From Pleionea sp. CnH1-48 (GTDB taxonomy: Bacteria; Pseudomonadota; Gammaproteobacteria; Enterobacterales; Kangiellaceae), in the NCBI RefSeq assembly GCF_024124665.1, contig NZ_JAMXSB010000009.1, positions 186,001 to 250,000 of the forward strand: 64,000 bases of DNA, read 5' to 3'. Position numbers and translations under genes: made by a program. This document shows positions 29,086-38,593 of the stretch, in pieces; position 1 is the stretch's first letter; every line of letters starts with the position of its first letter. The notes beneath the pieces are model-generated. The model made no database searches. It was given only the letters and a program-made list of their open reading frames with translations, and was not told the origin of the DNA.

Positions 29086-29162
29086 TCAATTATTGACCGC
29101 TGTTTATACATTTAGAGCCGCACAGGTTCGCTAACAGACATTTAAAATAGGAAAGTCGCTTA

Positions 29163-31571
29163 ATGGATAATTTAGAAAATGTACAAATCGAAATGGAAGA
29201 ACTAGGAAGGGATTTAGGTCACGAGCGTTACGACAACCGAATCAAAAAAGCACAAAAGAAAGGAGCCGAAGACGAAACACTATATGGGCGTAAAAAAATC
29301 GCCGAAGAATTACCCGAACTAACAGAAGGCTTCAAAAAAGAGCTCAGAAAGAAGAAAAACTTATCAGTTCCTGTAAAACTGCTTAAGGGTGTTGTTGAGC
29401 CTGAAATATTAGCTTTCCTGACCCTTAAAAGAGTCCTATCGACCATCAGCAAAGAGCGCAGCCTAACTTATGTAGGGATGCGGATAGGCGATGCTGTAGA
29501 GGATGAAGTTTTATGGTCTGGGCTGTCTAAGAAGGGCCAAAAACATCACCAAAACTTAATAGATAAAGACAAAGGCGCGTCTGAGTGGGAGCGTAAAACC
29601 GCCTTACAGTATATCAATGATAGATACGAAGGAGTCCATAAAAGTTGGGACGAAGCAACACAATTAAAAGTAGGTGCGTTCTGTGTTGATGTACTTGAGC
29701 AATCGACTAACTGGATTGAAGTGAGAGAAGTAAAAAGCGCTAATAAAAAAAGAAAACAGAAAAGAGTTTTTGCAACTGAATCGATGCGACAGTGGATAGA
29801 GAAGAATAAGGACAAATACAGAAACTTGTCCCCTTTGTATCTTCCGATGGTAGTCAAGCCGAAAGACTGGAGTATTCATAACTTAAGGCGTGGTGGCTAT
29901 CTTACCGATGCTCAAGAAGCCGTACCTTTTGTTAAGCGTAAAATACCAGAGCAGCTTTCGTTGATTTATCACAAAAACCCTAAGCATGTATTTAAAGCGC
30001 TGAACATAATTCAATGCACAAAATGGAGAATCCGAAAGTCTGCCTTGAAGCTTCAAAAGATAATGCTTGAGAAAAAATTAACACTGGGCTTGTCTTCCAA
30101 AAAGTATATACCTCATGAAGACATCAAGCTAACAGATGACATGAGTTATCTAGAAAAAAAGGAGGTTAAAAAAGTTAATCAGGGATTCATAAGCCAACGA
30201 GTAAATCGTTTAACTCACTTAGATATCGCTGAACGATTCCAAAACTTTGATAAGATTTACATGCCCTATCAAGTGGATACTCGTGGCCGTGTTTATGCAG
30301 TCCCAACGTTGAATCCTCAAGGACCCGATTACGTTAAAGCCTTACTTGAGTTTTCAGAAGGTAAACCACTGGGGCGACATGGTATGTTTTGGTTAAAGAT
30401 TCACGCATCGGGCTGCTTTGGCGTCGATAAGGTTAGCTTCTTTGACCGTATCAAATGGGTTGATGACAACCTTGAAGATATCCTTGACTCTGCGGAAGAC
30501 CCTGAAAATAATCTTTTCTGGACAGGTGCAGACAAGCCATTTTTATTTCAGGCCGTTTGTGAAGAGCTTAAGGGTGCTTTTGAGCAGGGCGATAAGTATC
30601 TATCGAGAATGCCAATTGCTTTTGACGGGACATGCTCGGGCTTGCAACATTTAGGTGCAGCTTTTCGTTGCATGTTAACTGCCAAGTCCGTTAACTTATT
30701 GCCTCCAGAATCGGTACGCGATGCGCCTCAAGATATCTATCAAGATATCGCTAATGGTCTGCGTGCAGCTCTACTTAATTCTGACGATGAAATGGCAAAA
30801 CTATGGTTAGCATTCTTTGCGGGAGTCATCTCTAGGAGCATCACCAAGACGCCTGTAATGACGTATCCCTATGGCGCAACCGTTGCAGGTTTTCAAGAGC
30901 ATATCATGAAAGAAATCGTTAAGCCTGCTTTGAAAGAAGGACTATTAACTTTACCAAAAGGTGATAAATACGGACAGAAAATGGCGCGCTTCCTTGCAGA
31001 GCAAATCTACAGTGTGATTGAAAGCACCGTACAAAAAGCAGAGGAAGCTATGAACTGGATGCAGGAAACAGCAAGACTAATCGCGGAGGATAATAAAGCC
31101 ATCGCCTGGACAACACCGTTGAACTTTCCAGCGTATCAAGTGGCTTATGAAACAGAGTTTAAAAGAATAAATACTCGGTTAACAGGTGGGCGTTGTCAAG
31201 TTGGATTCCGTAAACAGCTAAGTGATATTGATGTGGATAAAATGGTCAATGCTATCAGCCCTAACGTTGTTCATTCATTAGATAGCACCCACTTAATGAT
31301 GACCGTTTTAGAAGCTAACAAAGAGTATGGGTTAAAAGATTTCTGTTTGATACATGATTCTTTTGGAGTTCATGCAGGTGACTCTCAGGAGTTCTTCATA
31401 CTCATCAGAAAAACATTAATCGACCTTTATAAAGAACCTGTTTATGAAAAGCTGAAAATGGAGCTAGATAGCCAAATGCTTCCTGATACTCAAAAGAAAG
31501 CACCGCTCTTACCTGCGTGCGGTGACTTTGATTTGAATGAAGTTAAAGAGGCGTTATACGCATTTAGTTAA
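29163..31571 (+). CDS. Phage single-subunit DNA-directed RNA polymerase (T7 type)
   Basis: This 802-residue enzyme transcribes phage promoters without host subunits (T7 RNAP is 883 residues). All catalytic motifs are visible. The first metal Asp is in AFDGTCSGLQHL near residue 486. The lysine/tyrosine motif is SRSITKTPVMTYPYG, about 557-571. The second metal Asp is in CLIHDSFGVHAG near residue 731. Like T7 RNAP it ends in a hydrophobic foot (EALYAFS). The N-terminal 300 residues are the promoter-binding region, poorly conserved as expected. An AGGAAAG site precedes the ATG. The gene converges on a T7-lysozyme-like amidase gene across a hairpin terminator. Likely target promoters are the seven repeats at 47.1-47.8 kb. 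Confidence 0.95.
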   Translation: MDNLENVQIEMEELGRDLGHERYDNRIKKAQKKGAEDETLYGRKKIAEELPELTEGFKKELRKKKNLSVPVKLLKGVVEPEILAFLTLKRVLSTISKERSLTYVGMRIGDAVEDEVLWSGLSKKGQKHHQNLIDKDKGASEWERKTALQYINDRYEGVHKSWDEATQLKVGAFCVDVLEQSTNWIEVREVKSANKKRKQKRVFATESMRQWIEKNKDKYRNLSPLYLPMVVKPKDWSIHNLRRGGYLTDAQEAVPFVKRKIPEQLSLIYHKNPKHVFKALNIIQCTKWRIRKSALKLQKIMLEKKLTLGLSSKKYIPHEDIKLTDDMSYLEKKEVKKVNQGFISQRVNRLTHLDIAERFQNFDKIYMPYQVDTRGRVYAVPTLNPQGPDYVKALLEFSEGKPLGRHGMFWLKIHASGCFGVDKVSFFDRIKWVDDNLEDILDSAEDPENNLFWTGADKPFLFQAVCEELKGAFEQGDKYLSRMPIAFDGTCSGLQHLGAAFRCMLTAKSVNLLPPESVRDAPQDIYQDIANGLRAALLNSDDEMAKLWLAFFAGVISRSITKTPVMTYPYGATVAGFQEHIMKEIVKPALKEGLLTLPKGDKYGQKMARFLAEQIYSVIESTVQKAEEAMNWMQETARLIAEDNKAIAWTTPLNFPAYQVAYETEFKRINTRLTGGRCQVGFRKQLSDIDVDKMVNAISPNVVHSLDSTHLMMTVLEANKEYGLKDFCLIHDSFGVHAGDSQEFFILIRKTLIDLYKEPVYEKLKMELDSQMLPDTQKKAPLLPACGDFDLNEVKEALYAFS

Positions 31572-31586
31572 ACAAGTAACTTAGAG

Positions 31587-31611
31587 AGGGGCTTAATGGC
31601 CCCTTTCTTTT
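31587..31611 (+). terminator. Terminator after the RNA polymerase gene
   Basis: A 6-bp stem AGGGGC/GCCCCT with a TTAATG loop is followed by TTCTTTT. It lies between the convergent RNA polymerase and amidase genes. Confidence 0.75.
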
Positions 31612-32038
31612 ATCCCTCCGAAAACAGCGCCCGAACATCTATGCAGGGACAATCTTTACCCTTATCTAAATCTCTATGCCCTAGAATTTCCTGAATCGGA
31701 AAGCGTAGCCTTAAGTCATCATAGAGGCGTTTCAATGTTGCATATTGAGCAAGCGTGTAATTAGCGTCTGCTTCTCCCTGTTCGTTAAGCCCACCTATGA
31801 GACACACGCCGATAGTTTGAGCGTTATAGCCCCGAACGTGAGCGCCTTGATATTGTAATGAGCGCCCAGACTCTAAGGAACCGTCACGATTGATCACAAA
31901 GTGATAGCCAATGTCAGACCACCCCCGATCCTCTGTGTGCCATCTTTTGATTATCTTAGCGTTTACCTTCATGCTTGGCTTTGTGGCGCTACAGTGGACC
32001 ACAAGGCCGTATACGTTTGATTTATTTAGTTTTCTCAT
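31610..32038 (-). CDS. N-acetylmuramoyl-L-alanine amidase (T7 lysozyme-like endolysin)
   Basis: This 142-residue zinc amidase cuts the bond between muramic acid and the stem peptide. It follows T7 gp3.5 closely: LVVHCSATKPS, SDIGYHFVINRDGSLESGR, IGVCLIGG and LGHRDL...CPCIDV. Predicted zinc ligands are His15, His121 and Cys130 or 132, and Tyr45 matches the catalytic Tyr46 of T7 lysozyme. T7 lysozyme also binds and inhibits T7 RNA polymerase. The neighbouring, convergent polymerase gene makes the same dual role plausible here, but that is inference. It is the last gene of the leftward block. Confidence 0.92.
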   Translation of the reverse strand: MRKLNKSNVYGLVVHCSATKPSMKVNAKIIKRWHTEDRGWSDIGYHFVINRDGSLESGRSLQYQGAHVRGYNAQTIGVCLIGGLNEQGEADANYTLAQYATLKRLYDDLRLRFPIQEILGHRDLDKGKDCPCIDVRALFSEG

Positions 32039-32406
32039 CTCTTTTCATTTTCCTTAATGAATGTTTTAGATTTGTTGTTTAATTTGAAGAGGGGCTTAGG
32101 ACAGCCCCGAGAATAGACTTAGATAAAATTACATTGGGGAGTTAGAGCAAGCTTGATGGGATTCAAGTTTTACGCTGCTACTTTAAAGACAGCTTGAGAC
32201 TTTTTTCTTACACTCTCCTTCTGCAGTTTCCTGAAAATTTTTTGATAGCCAACTTGAATGATTTAGTTTAGGCATGGTAATCGAGCGAAGCTAAGTTGCG
32301 TGCAAGGACACTTGATCACACATCACAGCAACAAGCAAGAATAGCCTCTTAACACTTAGCTGATAGACTTTCTGCATGCCTATCAGCTATTAACACCTAC
32401 ATTCTA
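32039..32406. other. Gene-free stretch between the amidase and ankyrin genes
   Basis: No reading frame of note on either strand. A hairpin GGGGCT-TAGGAC-AGCCCC at 32091-32108 resembles the terminator after the RNA polymerase gene and could act on leftward transcripts. The rest is AT-rich. It marks the left side of the Rhs segment. Confidence 0.4.
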
Positions 32407-32712
32407 CTACTGATGTTTTTTTAGTATTGCTATTATTTCATCAGGGGCATCTGTTGATATAGCATAAGATAAAGGGGTCCACTTGCGGTCATTTTGATAT
32501 TTAGGGTCTGCTCCGGAAGAAATCAGATATTCAATTACTTCAGGACTTTTCCCTCCAATTGCATCAAACAACGGAGTGCAACCAATATCTCCAATAGCGT
32601 TCACATTAGATCCAACTTCTACTAATATCTTTACTGGTTCAAGATCACCCCTGCGACATACTGTACGTAATGGTGTATCTTCCATAAAATTAGTATCGTC
32701 TACACTTTTCAA
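32407..32712 (-). CDS. Ankyrin-repeat protein, probably 5'-truncated immunity-like remnant
   Basis: The visible 101 residues contain about three ankyrin repeats (DTPLRTVCRRGDLEPVKILVEVGSNVNAIG, CTPLFDAIGG...YLISSGADP, WTPLSYAI). Small ankyrin proteins often sit beside Rhs toxins as immunity or orphan immunity genes. The only usual start in frame is the TTG at 32712 without a good ribosome binding site. The frame stays open upstream to 32766 with a conserved-looking stretch (QCLDTPSWYGQKL) before a TAG, and no ATG or GTG. I infer loss of the true start, so this may be a decaying gene. Confidence 0.55.
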   Translation of the reverse strand: MKSVDDTNFMEDTPLRTVCRRGDLEPVKILVEVGSNVNAIGDIGCTPLFDAIGGKSPEVIEYLISSGADPKYQNDRKWTPLSYAISTDAPDEIIAILKKHQ

Positions 32713-33039
32713 CTTTTGTCCATACCAAGAGGGAGTATCTAAGCACTGTTTTAATACACCTTCAAACTATTCACAACAATCCCATTACTTGCGATAGAAA
32801 AGTCAAAAAACTATCCAAAAAAATAACTATTTACTTGAAGTGCTCACTAAGGCTCTATAAGTTCATCAAGCTCATGTTGATTTTCAGCAATATGCTTAAG
32901 GACTGACTATTGACACGATAAGACTAGATTCTCCTTTAATATGTCTTTAAGACTTGTGTATATTAAATCAATTTATTTCCCTATAGGATAGATTGACTGA
33001 GCAGGTTCAGGTTAATTTTCCTACTCAGTCAAAATGTTA
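32713..33039. other. Gene-free stretch between ankyrin remnant and immunity gene
   Basis: About 330 AT-rich bases. The first 54 bases continue the ankyrin frame without a start codon. I see no other gene, repeat or convincing promoter. Confidence 0.4.
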
Positions 33040-33477
33040 TTAAATAGCTTTCCAGATAAGCTTTATTTTTTCAACGCGCTTTTCAAAGCTACCATAAATA
33101 TTGATTGGTGCGTCAAATGCAGCCTGATTATCTGCTACATGCATGAGGGTTTCATATAACTGATTCATAATCGGCTCTATGACATTAGGTTCATTTTCCA
33201 GCTTTAACTCAATTGCGCGAAGATAACAATGAGCGGTATCAGCTGCATCAAGTTCATCATATTCTTTTTCTTCAATAAATTGATTAAAACTTAACATATA
33301 ATATCTAAAAGGTATTTCAGGCATTGCTCTAAGCTCTGAGACAGCCTCAATGACATTAGCTCGAAATCTAACATATGACTCATCCATAGACTTTCCATGA
33401 AAATGCATATAGGCATACTTCAGCTCCTGACATCGATTAATATCACCCCAATCTTTCTCAACAGGAATACATTTCAT
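33040..33477 (-). CDS. Probable immunity protein of the Rhs toxin
   Basis: This 145-residue, acidic, mainly helical cytoplasmic protein has no signal peptide and no recognised family. Its ATG shares one base with the TAA stop of the Rhs gene (TAATG overlap), so the two are translationally coupled. That arrangement and size are what is expected of the cognate immunity protein that neutralises the Rhs C-terminal toxin. The assignment rests on context alone. Confidence 0.6.
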   Translation of the reverse strand: MKCIPVEKDWGDINRCQELKYAYMHFHGKSMDESYVRFRANVIEAVSELRAMPEIPFRYYMLSFNQFIEEKEYDELDAADTAHCYLRAIELKLENEPNVIEPIMNQLYETLMHVADNQAAFDAPINIYGSFEKRVEKIKLIWKAI

Positions 33478-36400
33478 TACTTATCCTCTTCCTCTTGTGT
33501 TGCACACTTCGGCGCGCATTTCTTTTTATACTTGCCTTTTAAGTTAGCAAGTCGTAATCCCCAAGTCTCAATTTTCTCTGTATGACGCCCAGGGTTCCAC
33601 TTAGCATCAAACTGCTTATAGAACTTAATACATTGTTTAGCATGATCAATTTGCTTTGACAAAGAAGAGCAACTATCACCTCTAGGCTTTGAATCGCAGT
33701 AACCTTTAGCTCGCTCGTACTCAAGTTGTCTTGCCACCGATGGGTTAGCTCTGTCAGTAGCGGGGTTTCCAGTTCGCTCTTCATCACCAGCTCTATGTGA
33801 TGGTGTCGGAGCCGTAATATCCGAAGGCCCATTAACCCAATCGTAAATATCAGAACCTAAAGTCACGCCACCATTAGCAACAGTATAAAGACTATTAGCT
33901 GTTGAGCCAATTCGATACCCAACCACTCCTGCTCGACCAACAGGATGAGCTCCTATCGAAGCACTAATAGATGATTCGCCATTGGAGTCATAATAGTTGA
34001 CCGGATTTTGATGAGTGTATGAATAGGTATTAACACCATCACCTAATCCAATAGGATCACTCTCTATATAACGTCCAATACTGGGATCGTAGTCTCGAAA
34101 GTAGTTATAATGCAAACCACTTTCTACATCATAATACTGCCCAGGGAATCGGATGTTATTTTCTACTGTATTAACAGTTACTTGAGCTTCTCCAAAGGGA
34201 GTGTAGCTCGCGTTCCAGACAACATTTTGGCTGTTATCTGTCATTAACTCAGGCGCACCTAGATGAGAGTTATGATAATAGTAAATCTGACTACCAACAA
34301 TCTGTGCATAAGGTTGATTATTTAAATACACATATTCTTTAACAATCGCGCCATGTGCATCGCCTTCTGCTATGAGCTGACCTTGAGTATTGTAAATGTA
34401 ATGTGTTTCAACTCCATTCAATATTTTAACGCTACGCTCACCTTTCGCATTATATTGATAGCTAGCCGTTGTGCTGCCTTTGGCTACCGAGCTTAATCGA
34501 TTGGCTTGGTTGAAGCTCATAAACAAATCATTTTTACGAATCGTATTACCAACTGCATCATAATCAAAAGTGACCGCACGATGACCTTCAGACTTGAGTA
34601 ACATAGTCCCATCCACTGATGGCACTTGAGTAGATTTGCCATAAGTATAGGTCGTATTGTCACCATTCTCTGCCAGTTGAGTTCGATTGCCGACTGAATC
34701 GTAACCGTAATCAAGAGAGCCGTATTGCCCACTCGCTGAATCTAATCGGTTAAGTTCATCGTAAGAGAATGTCTGATTAGCCGCTTCGGTATTATTGATG
34801 GTGGTAATTTGATTGTTGTTATCAAAGTTATAGTTTAAACGCCTAAGTCCAGTCACATCACTTTGAGTCAGTCGATAATCCAAATCATAGCCGTTAAATT
34901 GAACCAACCCATTGCCATAGGTTAAAGAAGAGAAAGGTCCAAAAGGCAAGTAACTCATATTACTCGCAATGGTTTGAGGAACACCATTAATTGTAACTTG
35001 CACCTCATGAACTTGCCCCAAGGCGTTATACACATAGTGAAGCTTGACACCAGATGGATACGTCAGTCCCGTTGCACGTCCGTTACTGTCAAAGTGGTAC
35101 TCTGTAATATAAGACTGATTGTTGACAACTCGAATATCTTTAATCATCTGTCCGAAGGTATTGTAGACATACTGAGTGCTACCCGAAGGCTCTATCACCG
35201 ACGTTAAATGCCCTCGACCATAATTCCCATCTTGCATATCATCATAATGAAGCGTTACGCTCTCTGAAGCACCTTGATATTGAACCGTCGCTAATCGATT
35301 AAGCGCATCATAGGTATAGGAGACTTGTACGTTTCTTGCGTCGGTTTTTGTTAGCAAATTACCTGCGCTATCGTAAGTATAGGTCGTCATACCTGTTGCA
35401 GGGCTTACTCGCTTAGTCACATCACCAAACGCATTATATTCATAAGTGGTTGTTAATGTTTTTGCATCTTCAACGGAAATAACTCGACCTTCGTTGTCAT
35501 ACTGAATAGAGGTTTCGCCATTTAAAGCATCTTTCACTTTAGTTAATCGACTTAGCGCATCGTAGAGGTTTTCTGTAGTGTTCGCATTCCCATCCGTATG
35601 TTGCTTCTGATTGCCTGCTTTATCATAAGCAAACTGTTGACTTTGTGCATTCGCACCTAACAGAGTCACTAACTCTCCAAGTCCATTGAAAACTTGCGAA
35701 TGCTTTTTAAATACAACGCCGGAAACATTCTGGTTTTCCGATGACAGTTGATTACCCATCACATCATAGGTATATCGAACGCGATTACCTGACTTGTCGG
35801 CAATGCTGGTTAATCGACGGGCGCCGTCATATTCATAGCTTAAGGTATCACCCGAGGGTGAAGTGACTTTAGCGATTAGTCCTACTTCATTGTATTCAAA
35901 ATTGGCCTGAGCACCGTTAATGGCTTGTGTTAATGGCAAACCACGGTGGTCCCACGTATAGGTCGTCGTTTGATTATTTGAGTCAACAATGCTTAAAGGC
36001 CTTCCATCAGCGTTGTAATCCGTAATCTGAACAGTATGCCCTAATGCATTATCAAACGAAGTTAACCGCCCTGTACTCGAATCGTAACGAAAGAAGGCTG
36101 TATCGTTAACATCCGTTCGAGGGCCATCTATAGATGTAACTTGACCAAACGAGTTGTAAGTGTAGGTAGTAATACGCGATTGATTGGTTGCAATATCTCG
36201 CAGTGTTTTGGTGAGCACTTTGCCATGTGCATCATAAATATACGCTGTCTCTAGATTCCCTTTGGTGATGCTTTTGACTTTATTGGCGGCATCATCCCAA
36301 ACCTTGGTTGTTACCGTTTCTTCAGGTTTCCCTAAAGCTTCTGTAAAGGATATTTCTCGTTGATTGCTATCGTATCGATACTCTTCAATGTTACCGTTGG

Positions 36401-37730
36401 CATGAATTTTTTGCTTAAGGTTACCAACCTTATCATAAACATAAGCATCTTTACCCACCTGACCACAACCAGAACAAGGTAACGTTTCGATTTCGGTGAC
36501 ACGACGTCCACCAATAGAAGTTTCATAGCGATAAATCTTTTCGCTATATTCTGTCTCAGAAACATATTGTCGAACTTTGGTTTGATGTTCGGTTGAGTAA
36601 TCAAACTCCACTCGGTCTGCACCGCCATCATGTACACTGGATGTTGCACGCCCTTTGTCGTCATACTGCCAGGTTGCATAACGCACACCCGACTCATCAA
36701 TAATACCGGTTAAACCATGAGGAAAACGACTGTCTTCAAAGAGGAAAGTTTTAGTTGGGTTATCGGTTAAATCGTTATCCGTACTATCTGGATAAATTAT
36801 TTTAATCAGATTTTTATGAGCATCGTATTCGAACCGATAATCTTTGTGACCCGGAGCCGTTACTTTACTCACCAAGCCATCCGAATTGTAATCAAACGCT
36901 AGAGTTTGTCCGAAAGTATTTGTTATCGACGCGAGTTTTCCAGATGAAGAACCAGACTCATGATAATGGTAAGTTCGCTGAATGCCGTTGGATTTGGTTT
37001 CGGAAACATGTCGACCTTCTGGGTTATATCGGTGTAATGTACCATCAGACAGCGTTTCTTCAACGCTTTTGTCCGCTAATACTTTTGCTCGTGCGCGACT
37101 TCCCGTTGTACTTTTTAATTCGTTGGCATTGTCGCCGTAGTAATATTGAATGTTACCATTTGCTTTTTGAATGCTGACAATCCATTCAGAACCCCATCGG
37201 TCAACATGATTTCCAGTCACTTTGCGTTCGAAAGAAAACCCTCGCATAGCGCCAAGCATACCCAAGCTTGGTGTACTGCTAGACGATGAATCTTTACTTA
37301 TTTGGTCTTGGCTATTATAAGTAGTGGAGAAAGACAAGGCATCATGTCCCGAGCCTTGATAAATAGGCGTCGATTGATATTTAGTTCCCGTTAAACACCC
37401 AACAGGATTACCTTGAGTTTGCTCCGGATTAGATGGGCATGATTTTCCACCCACATGAAAGCTGTAATAAAAGAATGGATAACGAGTACCGTCTTCTCGA
37501 TACCATCCCGCAGAATACACACGCATACCCGCAGCATTTCGACCTGCCGAAGGACACGAGCTATCTGGCCTAAACTCTCTTACTGCCGCATCACAGGCAC
37601 TTTTTGCTTGAGCATCTGATTCAACAAACTCATTGACTCTGATATGGGTTCCACTGCCACCTGTAGCAGCTGACTGAACAGCATGAGCACTGAATAAAGC
37701 CCCACACAATAACAAAGACCGATAAAACAT
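33477..37730 (-). CDS. Exported Rhs/YD-repeat polymorphic toxin carried within the phage region
   Basis: This protein of about 1417 residues is secreted (signal FYRSLLLCGALFSAHAVQSA). It has a cysteine-bearing N-terminal domain, then more than 25 YD/RHS repeats (for example YDAHGKVLTKTLRD, YDSAGNLLTKTDARN). The RHS core is near residue 1220 (PGQYYDVESGLHYNYFRDYDPSIGRYIESDPIGL...NPVNYYDSNGE). The last 160 residues after the core are the variable toxin tip, rich in Lys and Cys, with a GRHTEKIETWGLRLANLK stretch whose activity I do not recognise. I start at the fifth ATG-frame codon (37730), which has GGAG six bases upstream. Repeat shells of this kind encapsulate toxins. The gene is bacterial in character but lies between phage amidase and holin genes. 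Confidence 0.85.
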   Translation of the reverse strand: MFYRSLLLCGALFSAHAVQSAATGGSGTHIRVNEFVESDAQAKSACDAAVREFRPDSSCPSAGRNAAGMRVYSAGWYREDGTRYPFFYYSFHVGGKSCPSNPEQTQGNPVGCLTGTKYQSTPIYQGSGHDALSFSTTYNSQDQISKDSSSSSTPSLGMLGAMRGFSFERKVTGNHVDRWGSEWIVSIQKANGNIQYYYGDNANELKSTTGSRARAKVLADKSVEETLSDGTLHRYNPEGRHVSETKSNGIQRTYHYHESGSSSGKLASITNTFGQTLAFDYNSDGLVSKVTAPGHKDYRFEYDAHKNLIKIIYPDSTDNDLTDNPTKTFLFEDSRFPHGLTGIIDESGVRYATWQYDDKGRATSSVHDGGADRVEFDYSTEHQTKVRQYVSETEYSEKIYRYETSIGGRRVTEIETLPCSGCGQVGKDAYVYDKVGNLKQKIHANGNIEEYRYDSNQREISFTEALGKPEETVTTKVWDDAANKVKSITKGNLETAYIYDAHGKVLTKTLRDIATNQSRITTYTYNSFGQVTSIDGPRTDVNDTAFFRYDSSTGRLTSFDNALGHTVQITDYNADGRPLSIVDSNNQTTTYTWDHRGLPLTQAINGAQANFEYNEVGLIAKVTSPSGDTLSYEYDGARRLTSIADKSGNRVRYTYDVMGNQLSSENQNVSGVVFKKHSQVFNGLGELVTLLGANAQSQQFAYDKAGNQKQHTDGNANTTENLYDALSRLTKVKDALNGETSIQYDNEGRVISVEDAKTLTTTYEYNAFGDVTKRVSPATGMTTYTYDSAGNLLTKTDARNVQVSYTYDALNRLATVQYQGASESVTLHYDDMQDGNYGRGHLTSVIEPSGSTQYVYNTFGQMIKDIRVVNNQSYITEYHFDSNGRATGLTYPSGVKLHYVYNALGQVHEVQVTINGVPQTIASNMSYLPFGPFSSLTYGNGLVQFNGYDLDYRLTQSDVTGLRRLNYNFDNNNQITTINNTEAANQTFSYDELNRLDSASGQYGSLDYGYDSVGNRTQLAENGDNTTYTYGKSTQVPSVDGTMLLKSEGHRAVTFDYDAVGNTIRKNDLFMSFNQANRLSSVAKGSTTASYQYNAKGERSVKILNGVETHYIYNTQGQLIAEGDAHGAIVKEYVYLNNQPYAQIVGSQIYYYHNSHLGAPELMTDNSQNVVWNASYTPFGEAQVTVNTVENNIRFPGQYYDVESGLHYNYFRDYDPSIGRYIESDPIGLGDGVNTYSYTHQNPVNYYDSNGESSISASIGAHPVGRAGVVGYRIGSTANSLYTVANGGVTLGSDIYDWVNGPSDITAPTPSHRAGDEERTGNPATDRANPSVARQLEYERAKGYCDSKPRGDSCSSLSKQIDHAKQCIKFYKQFDAKWNPGRHTEKIETWGLRLANLKGKYKKKCAPKCATQEEEDK

Positions 37731-38160
37731 TATCATCTCCATAGAAAAATAGGTATATACGCCAGGTACGCAATCGGGCTAAAGTAATGCCCCAAAAAAT
37801 TGCTTACCAAAGATTGATTAACAGCGCTTTGTATCTAATGCGTTAGAACGAGTCCTTTTCCGTTCACTCTGGATATCCGTTCAGAGCAATGCAATAAAGC
37901 GCAACTTTCATTCAAGAGAACTCCATTTCCACCTTAATGAGTTAAAAAGTACAAACAAACTTTCTGAGAAGCCCGTGGCAATAAAAAATACCCAATGTCC
38001 TATCCGTGACATTCTAGACTCAGCTCAAAAAGCGAACGCATTTTATCCACACGAGAGATGCATTGCAACCCAGAGAAGTAAGAATATGGCTTTTTATAAC
38101 CTATTGAGAGTTGTTAGGTGCTTATAGTGCCAAGATTATGCACGTGTGTAGCACAAGGCT
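37731..38160. other. Gene-free stretch between holin and Rhs genes
   Basis: About 430 bases upstream of the Rhs gene with no credible reading frame. A leftward TATATA box near 37755 could belong to an Rhs promoter, but the matching -35 is poor. It marks the right side of the Rhs segment. Confidence 0.4.
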
Positions 38161-38571
38161 CTATTTAAAGCGCTTTTGTAACGTGCTATCAATGATGCCG
38201 CGAAGCAGCGAACGAAAGCCCAACGTATCAATGAAGAGTCCGGCCATTAAATACCAGTACCATTCGGGTGTCTCTTTTAACGCTTCAAAGCCTTGCTTAA
38301 CGTAAATCTGCATATCAGGGATAAACGATAAAATTATCGGAACGGTTCCAATCACTAACAAATATTCATCTTTCCAACCGCGAGTTTTCAATGCGACCAA
38401 ATCGAGATTGATGTCTGCGGCTTCCTGATTTTCTGCACGTCTGATTTTACTTTGAGATTCAGCCCTTAAAACTGCCAACTGTGTCTCTGTTTTGATTTTC
38501 TTGATTTCCTTTTTATGAGTTAGCCATGAAGTTAATGGACCCACAGCCATTTTCAAAACATCAAATAACAT
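38161..38571 (-). CDS. Holin-like membrane protein
   Basis: With the ATG at 38571 (AAAAGGA just upstream), the product is 136 residues. It has an N-terminal hydrophobic part, a basic amphipathic region (HKKEIKKIKTETQLAVLRAESQSKIRRAE) and two C-terminal membrane segments (LLVIGTVPIILSFIP, WYWYLMAGLFIDTLGF). This matches three-transmembrane holins of phages and gene transfer agents. It would let the amidase reach the cell wall at the end of infection. A longer frame upstream overlaps the HNH gene and has no ribosome binding site. Confidence 0.65.
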   Translation of the reverse strand: MLFDVLKMAVGPLTSWLTHKKEIKKIKTETQLAVLRAESQSKIRRAENQEAADINLDLVALKTRGWKDEYLLVIGTVPIILSFIPDMQIYVKQGFEALKETPEWYWYLMAGLFIDTLGFRSLLRGIIDSTLQKRFK

Positions 38572-38593
38572 TCCTTTTTGTTTTCTCCTTAAG

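Larger units (their letters stand above)
28804..29162. other. Junction and regulatory leader of the phage RNA polymerase gene
   Basis: A 359-base gene-free stretch between the broken transposase gene and the RNA polymerase gene. It contains a host-type promoter, a dyad-symmetric operator candidate and two 30-base direct repeats, each listed separately. No tRNA gene or other usual attachment target is visible. Confidence 0.6.

Noticed and set aside
28804..29162. tRNA attachment site at the left phage border
   Set aside because: No cloverleaf-like sequence is visible; the CGTGATA dyad is too short and asymmetric for a tRNA.
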